DNA of 64,000 bases from NCBI RefSeq assembly GCF_021491375.1, contig NZ_JAKEVY010000002.1:434001-498000 (forward strand), written 5' to 3'. Position numbers and translations under genes: made by a program. Below the pieces are notes generated by a model. That model did not search any database. It was given only the letters and a program-made list of their open reading frames with translations, and was not told the origin of the DNA. Positions 33,816 to 42,153 of the stretch are shown here, one piece after another (position 1 is the stretch's first letter; each line of letters begins with the position of its first letter). Source of the stretch: Flavihumibacter fluminis. GTDB lineage: Bacteria; Bacteroidota; Bacteroidia; Chitinophagales; Chitinophagaceae.

Positions 33816-34010
33816 ATGCAACCCCCTTTCCTAAGTGCAGGAACAATTGTTTATGAGCACAATATGATAAATGAGCCTTTATTTGATTTATCTTCTGATG
33901 AAATCCCTTCACATGGTAAAGAGGGTAAACGAAGTTTTGGAATAATTGATCTTTGGATCATGCGAAAGAAAAGACGTTCTTATAGAATGTACCGTAACAA
34001 TTTTTATTGA
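33816..34010 (+). CDS. Small hypothetical protein (64 aa)
   Basis: The ATG is 1 bp after the preceding stop, which suggests translational coupling. The C-terminus is strongly basic and aromatic (IMRKKRRSYRMYRNNFY) after FGIIDLW. I recall short Bacteroidota proteins ending in a similar DLW-basic pattern but cannot name a family. It may be a real small gene or a fortuitous frame. Confidence 0.42.
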   Translation: MQPPFLSAGTIVYEHNMINEPLFDLSSDEIPSHGKEGKRSFGIIDLWIMRKKRRSYRMYRNNFY

Positions 34011-34031
34011 GGAGAGTTAATTCAGTGAATA

Positions 34032-34736
34032 TCAGATATGAAAAGTTTTTTTTAGACTCCTTCCTTTTTTCATTCTGAAATGCACAAAAAATAACACAAT
34101 AACAACAGGAATCGTACAGGCTGCTACAAGTAAACTCCAATCAATATGAAAGATTCCTCTCAGGTAATAATATAATATCCCATCAATTAAAATACAAAGA
34201 ATGGCCGCTCCAAGAAATACATACGCTATCAGATTGATACCTTTATATTTAGAATGGCGGATGATTTTAATTAAAATAGCAGCTAGAAAAGTGGCTGCAA
34301 AAATTAGCGGTATTCCAACTTTTATCGACCAGTTAATACCATCGGTTATTAAATCAAAAAGAAAAAGTAAAATGATTGATAGCGTTAGGCCGCCTGCAAG
34401 TTGAAATGTCGTCCTCTGCTGCCAGAAGGTAAACATCGAAATGTAAGAAAATACGGTCAGGCAGATTGCTGCCGGATATTCCGACCACGTAATGTTGCTA
34501 TTAAGAATACAATCAATTACAATAGCTGCTACAATGGAAGAAAGCAGTATAAGTGAAATGATCTCCCAGGTAAACTTCTTTTCCGGGGGACTCATTTTTT
34601 TTCCATAAACAATAAACTCTTTCCCAGCTGTATCAGGGATTGACGCAATTTCTGAATTACCGGTTGCTTGTCTGCATAAAGGACAAACAGTCATCGTCTC
34701 TTCCAATTCAACCCCACAGTTACGGCAAATGTTCAT
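34032..34736 (-). CDS. Zinc-ribbon membrane protein (DUF6320-like)
   Basis: 234 residues. The N-terminus has a C4 zinc ribbon (ICRNCGVELEETMTVCPLC), followed by about six hydrophobic helices from residue 57 to 222 and a basic tail. This layout matches DUF6320-type proteins. It lies 11 bp after the condensation-type acyltransferase gene on the same strand, a pairing I recall from other bacteria. Its role is unknown; a membrane-bound accessory for the acyltransferase is a guess from position. Confidence 0.72.
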   Translation of the reverse strand: MNICRNCGVELEETMTVCPLCRQATGNSEIASIPDTAGKEFIVYGKKMSPPEKKFTWEIISLILLSSIVAAIVIDCILNSNITWSEYPAAICLTVFSYISMFTFWQQRTTFQLAGGLTLSIILLFLFDLITDGINWSIKVGIPLIFAATFLAAILIKIIRHSKYKGINLIAYVFLGAAILCILIDGILYYYLRGIFHIDWSLLVAACTIPVVIVLFFVHFRMKKGRSLKKTFHI

Positions 34737-34747
34737 GTCAGTTTAGT

Positions 34748-36022
34748 TTAGTTGTACCAGGTTAGTTTTACCGCTATGCCCTGATTGGTTAAAAATGAAA
34801 GAAATCTTCGCTCCAGTTCTTTTGATACCGTTATGTTGCAAAATGTCAAATTCAATTTACCATTAAAACCTGCTGCAGCACAATTCACTTTTAGTATATC
34901 ATTTGGAGGTGGAGGGATAAATATAAATTGTTTTATCAGGGAATTTATTTCTGTGCCTAAATCAATATTCCCCATATTGGTAACCACACCACTATATTGC
35001 TTCGTTCCCCGGGAATACAAAATGGATAGAAAAAGTGATTTAATAAATAATGGAAGGGTTCTTACAAGTAGATTTTTTTCTCCGCTTACATTTCTCGATA
35101 TCATTTTACTGATTAGTTTCCTATCGGTTTCTAATCGAACCTGGTGAAAAACAATTTTCACTATTTCTTCAAAACTATAATGCCCCAGGTGCAGATCTAT
35201 GCCTGGCATCACATAGAGTGAAAAATTCCGCATGGTACGGGATGGGAAAATCCTGCGCAGATTTACCGGAACTTCGATACGAATTATTTTATTTGAGCGG
35301 TGTTTTTTTAATGAAGATTGTTCTTCATATAGTTCTTGCAAAGAATGCAGGTAAACGGCTACCAGGTAGTCTGTTATACTTACTTCATATTCTTTTGCCT
35401 TTGCAGCAATACTTTTTACTGGTAGTTCTGCAGTCAATATTTTAAGTCGGGGGCGATCATTTAACCTGAAGGGTACATGAAATGCATTCGGTTGCCTTTG
35501 ATTTACACTATCAATTTTTTTGAAATATCGATTATAGGCATCTTCATACTCCTCTTCCTTCGGAATATCCTCCGGCTTGTGAAAGGGCAATTCCTGCGGA
35601 AGCTGAACCCCCGTCTTTTCGAGGTAGAGAAATAATAAGGTTTTTAGAAACTCCAATGCGCCAGTTCCATCCGTAAGAATATGCGAGAATTCAACGCTAA
35701 TTCGATTAGCCTTTACCAATATTCTGAATAAGAGCTCCTGTTTTTCAAATGCGCGACAGGGTGTATCACTATCAGGAATTACTGTAAATGGAAGATCAGC
35801 AGGTTCCAGGTAATACCAGAAAAAGCCCGCTTTAAGGGTAACTTTATAATACGGAAACCGATTCTCGAGGCTTTGAATGGCTTCAATGAACTGTTTTGCT
35901 TTCACCCTCTCCTTCAAATCAACAGATATCCTGAAAACGGCGGTTAATTCCTGGCTTTTTACTGCCGGATATATTTTGGCTGCATTGTCAAGCCTTAACC
36001 AAAAATCGGTAAAGTCCTGCAT
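34748..36022 (-). CDS. Condensation-domain/alcohol acetyltransferase-like acyltransferase
   Basis: 424 residues. The active-site motif of the CoA-dependent acyltransferase superfamily appears as FSHILTDGTG (HxxxD) near residue 112, and a second conserved region with NLRRIFPSRTMRNFSLYV lies near residue 255. The enzyme type joins acyl groups to alcohols or amines. There are no adenylation or carrier domains, so it is not a standard NRPS. It is transcribed with the zinc-ribbon membrane gene, and a divergent HSL-type hydrolase gene starts 104 bp upstream, making a possible ester synthesis/turnover set. Confidence 0.75.
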   Translation of the reverse strand: MQDFTDFWLRLDNAAKIYPAVKSQELTAVFRISVDLKERVKAKQFIEAIQSLENRFPYYKVTLKAGFFWYYLEPADLPFTVIPDSDTPCRAFEKQELLFRILVKANRISVEFSHILTDGTGALEFLKTLLFLYLEKTGVQLPQELPFHKPEDIPKEEEYEDAYNRYFKKIDSVNQRQPNAFHVPFRLNDRPRLKILTAELPVKSIAAKAKEYEVSITDYLVAVYLHSLQELYEEQSSLKKHRSNKIIRIEVPVNLRRIFPSRTMRNFSLYVMPGIDLHLGHYSFEEIVKIVFHQVRLETDRKLISKMISRNVSGEKNLLVRTLPLFIKSLFLSILYSRGTKQYSGVVTNMGNIDLGTEINSLIKQFIFIPPPPNDILKVNCAAAGFNGKLNLTFCNITVSKELERRFLSFLTNQGIAVKLTWYN

Positions 36023-36126
36023 TTCTTATTATTTGTGAGGGCAGTTGATTAACAGTTCATCGGGACAGATACCTGTTTATAGTAGGTACCTTACGGAGTA
36101 ATTAGGATAACAATCAAACAAATCAG

Positions 36127-37020
36127 GTGGCAAGTACCCAAAGTAAATTATTCAATTTTATGCTAAGAATGGTTGGCAGGAAAAAGTTTCTCAGTCAACG
36201 ATTCGCTTCTGGCAGGTTTCAGTTTTTCAACCGGTCTCACCCACCGGATTCATTGCAGGATATTTGCACTATCCGGCAATACCAGGTTAATAATCGAAAT
36301 GTATTTGAATTAAGTTCAAAGTACGCAAAAGCCTCCGGCAGGCATATTCTTTATTTTCATGGTGGTGCTTATATTAGCGGTTTCCTTTCTTTTCATTGGA
36401 AATTTCTGGCCCGGCTGGTAGAAAAAACAGGCTGTACCATAACTGCTCCGGATTATCCATTGGCTCCGGAATATACCTACAAAGAATCCTTTGCAATGGC
36501 AGAATGGATTTACAACAAACTACTCCATACGCATGCTCCAAGTGACTTGATATTGATGGGGGATTCAGCTGGTGGAGGGTTTGCGCTGGCACTTGCTCAA
36601 AAAATTCAATCAGATTCTCTTCCCCAACCTGATCAGATCATTTTGCTTTCACCCTGGTTAGATATAACGCTAAGCAATCCTCAACTCAAAGAATTTAAGG
36701 GTGTTGAACCTTTTTTAGGTATTGAAGGGCTTAGGACCGTCGGAAAGCTATATGCCGGAGATACGCCTCCGGATTATTACCTGCTTAGTCCGGTTTATGG
36801 ATCTTTTGAGGGATTGGCAACCATTTCAGTTTTTATAGGCACCAACGATATTCTCCTGGCAGATGCCAGAAAACTGAAGATTCAATTAGACTCCCTGGGA
36901 ATTGAATACAATTTTTTTGAATTTGAAGAAATGCCACATGCCTGGATGTTTATGAATTTCCCCGAATCGAAAAAAGCACTGCAGCAGATTATTGAATTAA
37001 CAAATAGAAAACTGAAATAA
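36127..37020 (+). CDS. Alpha/beta hydrolase, hormone-sensitive-lipase type
   Basis: 297 residues. It shows the HSL oxyanion motif HGGAY near residue 79 and the nucleophile elbow GDSAGGG near residue 141, with a Asp/His pair placed later (ASP in IGTNDILLADA; His in EMPHAWMF). There is no signal peptide. The start is a GTG at 36127; an in-frame ATG lies at 36160. Divergent from the acyltransferase gene, it may cleave the ester that enzyme makes. Substrate unknown. Confidence 0.85.
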   Translation: MASTQSKLFNFMLRMVGRKKFLSQRFASGRFQFFNRSHPPDSLQDICTIRQYQVNNRNVFELSSKYAKASGRHILYFHGGAYISGFLSFHWKFLARLVEKTGCTITAPDYPLAPEYTYKESFAMAEWIYNKLLHTHAPSDLILMGDSAGGGFALALAQKIQSDSLPQPDQIILLSPWLDITLSNPQLKEFKGVEPFLGIEGLRTVGKLYAGDTPPDYYLLSPVYGSFEGLATISVFIGTNDILLADARKLKIQLDSLGIEYNFFEFEEMPHAWMFMNFPESKKALQQIIELTNRKLK

Positions 37021-37051
37021 TCAATAGTTTTCTCCGGGTAAAATGGAGTTT

Positions 37052-37408
37052 TTAATAAATCCTGTGATAGGAATTTACTCCTATAAACAAAAAAGTACCG
37101 GCAGCATAACAAAGAACATCCCAGCCATCTGCAGTAAAACGATTGCTAAGAGCCGGAAAAAGCAGTTCACCTAATATGGAGAGCAGCACAAAATAGCCGG
37201 CGATATGCAGAAGTGGTAAACGGTAGTAGGCATCCTTAAGAAGAACCCTGCGCTCCCATACAATCAGTTGCAGAATAATGGGCAAACAAACCAGGGCGTC
37301 CAAATAATTATCAACCTTTTCGATTCGCACATGGAAACATTTTTCCAATAGCTGGTGCAGGATAAAAAGGAACAAACAGCTGCCGAAAAGAAAAAACTCT
37401 TTTTTCAT
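37052..37408 (-). CDS. Small four-helix membrane protein (VanZ-like)
   Basis: 118 residues from ATG 37408, which lies one base after the upstream gene's stop. Four hydrophobic segments and the conserved-looking RFTADGWDVLCYAAGTFLF end resemble small VanZ-like proteins of Bacteroidota, some of which are annotated as citrate transporters without good evidence. The role is unknown. It is co-transcribed with the gene before it. Confidence 0.62.
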   Translation of the reverse strand: MKKEFFLFGSCLFLFILHQLLEKCFHVRIEKVDNYLDALVCLPIILQLIVWERRVLLKDAYYRLPLLHIAGYFVLLSILGELLFPALSNRFTADGWDVLCYAAGTFLFIGVNSYHRIY

Positions 37409-37409
37409 A

Positions 37410-37640
37410 TCAAAAAGCAGCCATAAAAACAAAGATTAAAATTACCAGGAGCACTGGGGAGAGCAATAACATAAGCAGCAGAATAGGTAGCTTGATTATG
37501 AATACCAGGATCTGAACCAGGGTGGGTTGTTCTTTATCAGGCTTCATCCAGGTTACGGCCTTATTTAACAATTTCCGGATGCCCGATTTTATTTCTTCCA
37601 GGAAGCTTTCGTCCTTGTCCGGTATTGGCATTTGATCCAT
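37410..37640 (-). CDS. Small membrane protein of unknown function (76 aa)
   Basis: An acidic/amphipathic N-terminal half (DKDESFLEEIKSGIRKLLNK) is followed by one long hydrophobic region (residues about 45-74) that could form a hairpin or two helices. I do not recognise a family. A good promoter lies directly upstream: TAAGTTTG ends 4 bases before the ATG. Confidence 0.6.
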   Translation of the reverse strand: MDQMPIPDKDESFLEEIKSGIRKLLNKAVTWMKPDKEQPTLVQILVFIIKLPILLLMLLLSPVLLVILIFVFMAAF

Positions 37641-37644
37641 GAGT

Positions 37645-37674
37645 CAAACTTACCACTATCAGCTGACCCATCAA
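37645..37674 (-). promoter_or_regulatory. Bacteroidota-type promoter, TTG-N19-TAAGTTTG
   Basis: On the minus strand a TTG (37672-37674) is followed after exactly 19 bases by TAAGTTTG (37645-37652), a full match to the -33/-7 arrangement known from Bacteroidota. The -7 box ends only 4 bases before the ATG, so the transcript is predicted to be leaderless or nearly so. Confidence 0.65.
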
Positions 37675-37685
37675 CTCAAAACGAC

Positions 37686-37709
37686 AAAGCACCTCATTTG
37701 AGGTGCTTT
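37686..37709 (-). terminator. Hairpin downstream of tRNA-Asp
   Basis: A perfect 10-bp stem (AAAGCACCTC with GAGGTGCTTT) around a 4-base loop begins 4 bases from the tRNA 3' end. In the minus direction it is followed by an interrupted T stretch; in the plus direction by TTTTT in all, so it may act in both directions. Confidence 0.65.
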
Positions 37710-37712
37710 TTG

Positions 37713-37786
37713 CGGACCGGACGGGACTCGAACCCGCGACCTCCGCCGTGACAGGGCGGCATTCTAACCAACTGAACTACCGATCC
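37713..37786 (-). tRNA. tRNA-Asp (anticodon GTC)
   Basis: Read on the minus strand, a 74-base cloverleaf can be folded: acceptor GGATCGG with CCGGTCC (one T-G pair), discriminator G, D-arm GTTC...GAAT, anticodon stem CCGCC/GGCGG with loop CTGTCAC (anticodon GTC), and T-arm GCGGG-TTCGAGT-CCCGT. CCA is not encoded. The GTC anticodon is the kind that carries queuosine at its first base, relevant to the GluQ-type gene in this window. Confidence 0.96.
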
Positions 37787-37923
37787 TTCCAACAACCTGA
37801 AACTCTGCGATTTAGATCCCGTTGTTTCAAATTGGGATGGCAAAGATAAAGGGATTTCCCAATTCAAAACAAAACTTTTCCTAAAAATTTTTCAACCCTT
37901 AATTTTACACCACAACTGATAGT

Positions 37924-38901
37924 ATGCCAGAGAATAAAAACCGACAGTTTTTAGATTTTGAAAAACCTATTAAAGACCTTTTTGATGAAATCGAGAAGCA
38001 AAAGATTTCATCCGAAAAAACGAAAATTGATAATTCCGATTACATAAAGAAACTGGAAGATCAGGTGCTGGAAACCCGCCGGCAGATCACTGAAAACCTG
38101 ACCAGCTGGCAAAAGGTTCAGCTCAGCAGGCACCCTGACCGTCCCTATACGCTGAAGTATATCCAGAAGATGACCACCAATTTCGTGGAACTCCATGGAG
38201 ATCGAAATGTAAAGGATGATAAGGCCATGGTTGGTGGATTTGCCCAACTGGATGGCGAAACCGTGATGTTCATAGGTCAGCAAAAAGGGATCAATACCAA
38301 AATGCGCCAGCTCCGGAATTTCGGTATGGCCAACCCGGAGGGCTATCGAAAAGCACTTCGACTCATGCGCCTCGCCGAAAAATTCAATAAACCTATTGTT
38401 ACGCTTATTGATACTCCGGGTGCTTATCCCGGACTGGAAGCGGAAGAACGTGGCCAGGGGGAAGCCATTGCGCGCAATATTTATGAAATGATGCGCCTCA
38501 AAGTTCCTGTGATCTGCGTAGTTATTGGAGAGGGTGCATCAGGTGGAGCCCTCGGGATTGGAGTCGGTGATCGGGTGTTCATGTTGCAGAACTCCTGGTA
38601 TACCGTGATCTCTCCGGAAAACTGTTCCTCTATTCTTTGGAGAAGCTGGGCGCAAAAAGAAAAAGCAGCAGACGAACTGAAACTTACTCCCGATCATATG
38701 GTCAGCTTTGGCCTGGTAGATGGCATCGTACCAGAACCTATAGGCGGTGCTCACTGGGATTATAATGAAGCTGCGGCCAACCTTAAAAAAGTGCTGATTG
38801 AAACCCTGAAGGAAATTAAACAGGTGCCCGCAGAAGAGCGGGTGCGTTTGCGCATCGAGAAGTACAGTAAAATGGGCTTCTGGGATGAATTGCCAGTTTA
38901 A
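37924..38901 (+). CDS. accA: Acetyl-CoA carboxylase carboxyltransferase subunit alpha
   Basis: 325 residues, the normal length of AccA. With AccD it transfers the carboxyl group from biotin to acetyl-CoA in the first step of fatty acid synthesis. The N-terminal [11 protein letters not shown], the [12 protein letters not shown] segment near residue 60 and the [15 protein letters not shown] acyl-CoA binding glycine region near residue 202 are typical. The following gene dapA starts 35 bp after its stop on the same strand. Confidence 0.96.
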   Translation: MPENKNRQFLDFEKPIKDLFDEIEKQKISSEKTKIDNSDYIKKLEDQVLETRRQITENLTSWQKVQLSRHPDRPYTLKYIQKMTTNFVELHGDRNVKDDKAMVGGFAQLDGETVMFIGQQKGINTKMRQLRNFGMANPEGYRKALRLMRLAEKFNKPIVTLIDTPGAYPGLEAEERGQGEAIARNIYEMMRLKVPVICVVIGEGASGGALGIGVGDRVFMLQNSWYTVISPENCSSILWRSWAQKEKAADELKLTPDHMVSFGLVDGIVPEPIGGAHWDYNEAAANLKKVLIETLKEIKQVPAEERVRLRIEKYSKMGFWDELPV

Positions 38902-38936
38902 TTATTCCTCATCAATCAACTTTTTACTTTTTAAAA

Positions 38937-39824
38937 ATGAATCTTAGACAATCTCTTCGTGGTACCGGTGTAGCTATCGTAACTCCTTTTACAGCTACCG
39001 GTGAAGTCGACTATACAGCACTTGAAAACCTGATTAATTTTCAGTTAGGTAATGGTGTCAATTATATTGTAACCTTGGGCACTACCGGGGAAACGCCCAC
39101 GCTTAGCAAGGAAGAAAAAAAGGAAATCATCCTCTTCACGTATGAGAAAGTTGGCGGTCGCGCTCCTATAGTAGTAGGAGTGGGTGGTAACAATACACAG
39201 GAACTCGTGAAAGACCTGGCCAGCTTACCGCTTGATAAAGCAGCTGCCGTATTAAGTGCCTGCCCATATTACAACAAACCTTCACAGGAAGGAATCTTTC
39301 AGCATTACAAAGTGCTGGCAGCAGCATCTCCCAAGCCGGTGATCCTGTACAATGTTCCTGGCAGAACGGGCCGTAATATGGAAGCTTCCACCACGCTTCG
39401 CCTGGCACATGAAGTTCCCAATATTGCAGGAATCAAAGAAGCCGCGAACAACCTTCCGCAGTGCATGCACATCCTGAAAAACCGTCCGGATCATTTCCTG
39501 GTTTGCAGTGGCGATGACGATCTCGTAATGCCACAACTTTCCCTTGGAATGGACGGAGTAATTAGTGTGATCGCCAACACGCTTCCAAAGCAGTTTACAG
39601 AGATGGTAAATGCAGGATTAGCCTTTGATTTCGCAAAAGCAAAAAGTATCAACGACCAGTTGCTGGAAGCCTATTACCTGTTGTTTGCGGAGAACAATCC
39701 CGCAGGCGTGAAAGCATTTTTGGCAGAGCAGGGATTGATCACCAACACCCTGCGATTGCCACTGGTTCCACTCAGCGCTGAGCTGCAGCAAAAAGTGGCG
39801 GCTTATCTCAAACAACTTTCCTGA
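38937..39824 (+). CDS. dapA: 4-hydroxy-tetrahydrodipicolinate synthase
   Basis: 295 residues, a TIM-barrel class I aldolase of normal DapA length. It condenses pyruvate with aspartate semialdehyde in lysine and diaminopimelate synthesis. The GTTGETPTLS motif is near residue 44, the Tyr of LYNVPGRTG near residue 138, and the Schiff-base Lys in IAGIKEA near residue 166. It feeds peptidoglycan precursor supply. The stop overlaps the esterase start (TGATG), so the two are coupled although functionally unrelated as far as I can see. Confidence 0.95.
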   Translation: MNLRQSLRGTGVAIVTPFTATGEVDYTALENLINFQLGNGVNYIVTLGTTGETPTLSKEEKKEIILFTYEKVGGRAPIVVGVGGNNTQELVKDLASLPLDKAAAVLSACPYYNKPSQEGIFQHYKVLAAASPKPVILYNVPGRTGRNMEASTTLRLAHEVPNIAGIKEAANNLPQCMHILKNRPDHFLVCSGDDDLVMPQLSLGMDGVISVIANTLPKQFTEMVNAGLAFDFAKAKSINDQLLEAYYLLFAENNPAGVKAFLAEQGLITNTLRLPLVPLSAELQQKVAAYLKQLS

Positions 39825-40639
39825 TGCTTAGAGCCAGACTGGCACTACTACTGCTCCTTTATTTTTCAGTTGCGGATGCGCAGTTTTCAACTGCAAGTCC
39901 GCAGGTTCAGATAATGGATTCGGGCTTCCCGATCAAGTCGCTTGGTCGGGAACGCCGGATCTGGATCTACCTGCCCGCCGACTATGCCAGCTCCGGTAAG
40001 CGATACCCGGTGCTTTACATGCACGATGCTCAAAACCTTTTTGATGCAGCTGCTTCTTTTGCCGGCGAATGGGGGGTAGATGAAGAACTGGACCGGATGA
40101 AACTCCCAATGATTGTTGTTGGTATTGATAATGGCGGGATGAAGCGTATGAATGAATACAATCCCGAAGATCATGAGCGCTTTGGAAAAGGAGAGGGAAG
40201 GGCTTACCTGGAATTCCTGGTGAAAGAACTCAAACCCTATATTGATCGTCAGTATCGAACCAAAAAGCAGGCAAAGTATACCGGCATTGCAGGATCTTCC
40301 ATGGGTGGATTGATATCCTATTATGCAGGCATCTGGTATCCTAAAAGCTTTGGAAAAATAGGGGTGTTGTCACCTTCCTTCTGGATTGCTCCCAATCTGC
40401 AAAAACGCACTGCGGAAAACATTCATCCCCGCAGGCACAAACATCAATTCTATTATTTCTATGCCGGCGCCAAAGAGTCCAAAACCATGGTATCCGATAT
40501 GGAAGCGATGATCACTATCCTGCAGAAAGCTGTTCCTTCTACCCAAATCACGAAGCGCGTTTCTCCCATCGGCGAACACAATGAAGCAGCATGGAGAAGC
40601 GAACTGCCTCATTTTCTTAGGTTTTACCTAAGAAAATGA
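39824..40639 (+). CDS. Secreted alpha/beta hydrolase, esterase D/enterochelin-esterase type
   Basis: 271 residues with a short signal peptide (cleavage near VADAQ). The PVLYMHDAQNLFD segment near residue 66 and the nucleophile elbow GSSMGG near residue 165 are typical of the Fes/esterase-D family; the His is probably in GEHNEAAW near residue 250. It would hydrolyse esters in the periplasm; the substrate is unknown. The last residues (HFLRFYLRK) are encoded by a perfect 16-bp inverted repeat that runs past the stop codon. Confidence 0.83.
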   Translation: MLRARLALLLLLYFSVADAQFSTASPQVQIMDSGFPIKSLGRERRIWIYLPADYASSGKRYPVLYMHDAQNLFDAAASFAGEWGVDEELDRMKLPMIVVGIDNGGMKRMNEYNPEDHERFGKGEGRAYLEFLVKELKPYIDRQYRTKKQAKYTGIAGSSMGGLISYYAGIWYPKSFGKIGVLSPSFWIAPNLQKRTAENIHPRRHKHQFYYFYAGAKESKTMVSDMEAMITILQKAVPSTQITKRVSPIGEHNEAAWRSELPHFLRFYLRK

Positions 40640-40641
40640 GG
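40607..40641. terminator. Perfect 16-bp hairpin spanning the esterase C-terminus and stop
   Basis: Arms 40607-40622 and 40626-40641 are exact reverse complements around a TTT loop. The stop codon TGA (40637-40639) is in the right arm. No T-run follows in the plus direction, so it is not a standard intrinsic terminator; it could stabilise the mRNA end. It directly abuts the heptad array. Confidence 0.75.
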
Positions 40642-40746
40642 TGAGACGTGAGATGTCAGATGTGAGACATTCCCGTCTCCCGTCTCCTTTGTTTCCTTTG
40701 TCTCCTCTTCCATGCCCCTTCTCACGTCTGACGTCTCACATCTCAC
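40641..40746. repeat. Mirror-image GTGAGAY arrays flanking a GTCTCC-rich core
   Basis: Four units at 40641-40668 (GTGAGAC, GTGAGAT, GTCAGAT, GTGAGAC) are mirrored by four inverted units at 40719-40746. Read on the minus strand these are GTGAGAT, GTGAGAC, GTCAGAC, GTGAGAA. The odd GTCAGAY is third in both arms, and the arms differ only at base 7. The 50-bp core holds GTCTCCC-like units and resembles 740-770. The stop codon of rnz lies in the first minus-strand unit. Confidence 0.9.
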
Positions 40747-41648
40747 TTTAGTATCCTATAAGTCGTTCCTTCCAATGCCAGCTGCGTATTCTCAAACACC
40801 TCCCTGGCTTCGTCTTCAAATTGCTGGAGCTTTTCGTATTTGGAACTGAAATGTCCTATTAAAAGGCGACCGACTTTGGCTTTGCTGGCAATGGTAGCAG
40901 CTTCATGCGTAGTGCAATGAAATCGTTTTGCAGCTCTCTCGGCCAGGTCTTTCAGGTAGGTTGTTTCATGGTAAAGCAGATCCACCCCTTTCACTGCTTC
41001 AATCAGACTTTCATTGTAACAGGTATCTGCTGAGTATGCATAGGAGTGCGGGGCAGGAGCAGGATCGGTAACCCATTCATTGGGAATTAGGGCGCCTGTT
41101 TTGGTGCGATAATCCTCACCCCATTTGAGGCGGTCATAGAAGATGGCTGGCACTTCATGCTGGATTGCTTTCTCCGGATTCACCTTTCGCGGCGCTTTCA
41201 CCTGGTCGAACCGAAATCCCCAGCAGGGAATGCGATGGCTGGTTGCAAAAGCTGTCACCCGAAATTTATCATTCTCCACCAACACCCCGGTTTCCAGGGG
41301 ATGAAAATGCAGCGGATAAGGCAGTAAGGTATCAGCAACTTTCAATTGAAGGTTGATTATCGTCAATAAATCAGCTGGCGCATATAAATGCAAATCCAGT
41401 TCTCTACCCAATAACCCCATGCTGGTTAGCAGGCCAATCAGCCCGAAATAATGATCCCCATGCAGGTGTGAGATGAAAATGTGCTGGATCTTACTGCGCC
41501 GGATCTTGTATTTGGCCATCTGCATCTGGGTGCCTTCACCACAATCAACCAGGAACAGGTGTTCATCCAGGGTCACAATCTGTGCCGTGGGATGCCGGTC
41601 AAATGCAGGAAGGGCCGAGTTATTGCCCAAAATGGTAACAGCCATCAT
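40743..41648 (-). CDS. rnz: Ribonuclease Z (tRNA 3' endonuclease)
   Basis: 301 residues of the metallo-beta-lactamase fold. The zinc motif SHLHGDHYFG is near residue 62, the N-terminal FLVDCGEGTQMQM near residue 32, and the downstream His/Asp ligands are seen in YAYSADTCYNE and LLIGHFSSKY. The enzyme removes 3' trailers from tRNA precursors. Two adjacent ATG codons could start it. It follows the STAS-domain gene after 3 bp, an arrangement I recall from other Bacteroidota. Its stop TGA is part of a heptad unit. Confidence 0.93.
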   Translation of the reverse strand: MMAVTILGNNSALPAFDRHPTAQIVTLDEHLFLVDCGEGTQMQMAKYKIRRSKIQHIFISHLHGDHYFGLIGLLTSMGLLGRELDLHLYAPADLLTIINLQLKVADTLLPYPLHFHPLETGVLVENDKFRVTAFATSHRIPCWGFRFDQVKAPRKVNPEKAIQHEVPAIFYDRLKWGEDYRTKTGALIPNEWVTDPAPAPHSYAYSADTCYNESLIEAVKGVDLLYHETTYLKDLAERAAKRFHCTTHEAATIASKAKVGRLLIGHFSSKYEKLQQFEDEAREVFENTQLALEGTTYRILK

Positions 41649-41651
41649 AGG

Positions 41652-42047
41652 TTAATCGTTGTTGAATAAAGGTTCTCCGTCATCGAGTAATTCCCGTTCA
41701 ATTTCTTCCATCTGAACTATATCCCAGGCTTCCGATTCCGTAGGAGTAGGACTCAAAATCTCGAGCAATTGCTGCTCATCAAGATAGTTTTCCACCTGTG
41801 GTTGTAATTCGCAGATCACAAAAGAAGCATTGTTTTCATAAAACGACTGCTGTATCTTGACCAGGGTTTCAGCAACAGGAAGTTCTATCGCCTCAACGGG
41901 ATTAAGATTCAATACCAGGTTTTTAACGTCATTTTGCAGGTATCCAACCAAACTTGCCTCCAGTTCCGCTGTCATATTAGCAGTCAATTTTGGTTCCAGG
42001 ACGGTAATGGCATGAAATTTCTCCTTGGTATCAATTTTGACCTGCAT
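41652..42047 (-). CDS. STAS-domain protein (anti-sigma antagonist-like)
   Basis: 131 residues. Residues 1-100 fit a STAS fold: beta strand KFHAITVLEP, then LKLTANMTAELEASL-like helix and VKNLVLNLNPVEAIEL. The usual phosphorylatable Ser/Thr after the D-S motif is not present (AIELPVAETL), so classic kinase control is doubtful. The last 30 residues are acidic. It is co-transcribed with rnz, 3 bp apart, and divergent from clpC. A near -7 box (TAAATTTC) is upstream. Function uncertain. Confidence 0.7.
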   Translation of the reverse strand: MQVKIDTKEKFHAITVLEPKLTANMTAELEASLVGYLQNDVKNLVLNLNPVEAIELPVAETLVKIQQSFYENNASFVICELQPQVENYLDEQQLLEILSPTPTESEAWDIVQMEEIERELLDDGEPLFNND

Positions 42048-42153
42048 ATAGTCTGAAATTTAGTGTTGATTTTAACGTTATTTCGATAGCGGCGAAGCAA
42101 ACCTAAACTCAAAAATATTCGTTATTATTGTATAACACACAACTACTTATAAA

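Noticed and set aside
37713-37786. tRNA-Asp considered as an attachment site of a mobile element
   Set aside because: No integrase gene and no repeated tRNA 3' end is seen nearby; neighbours are housekeeping genes.
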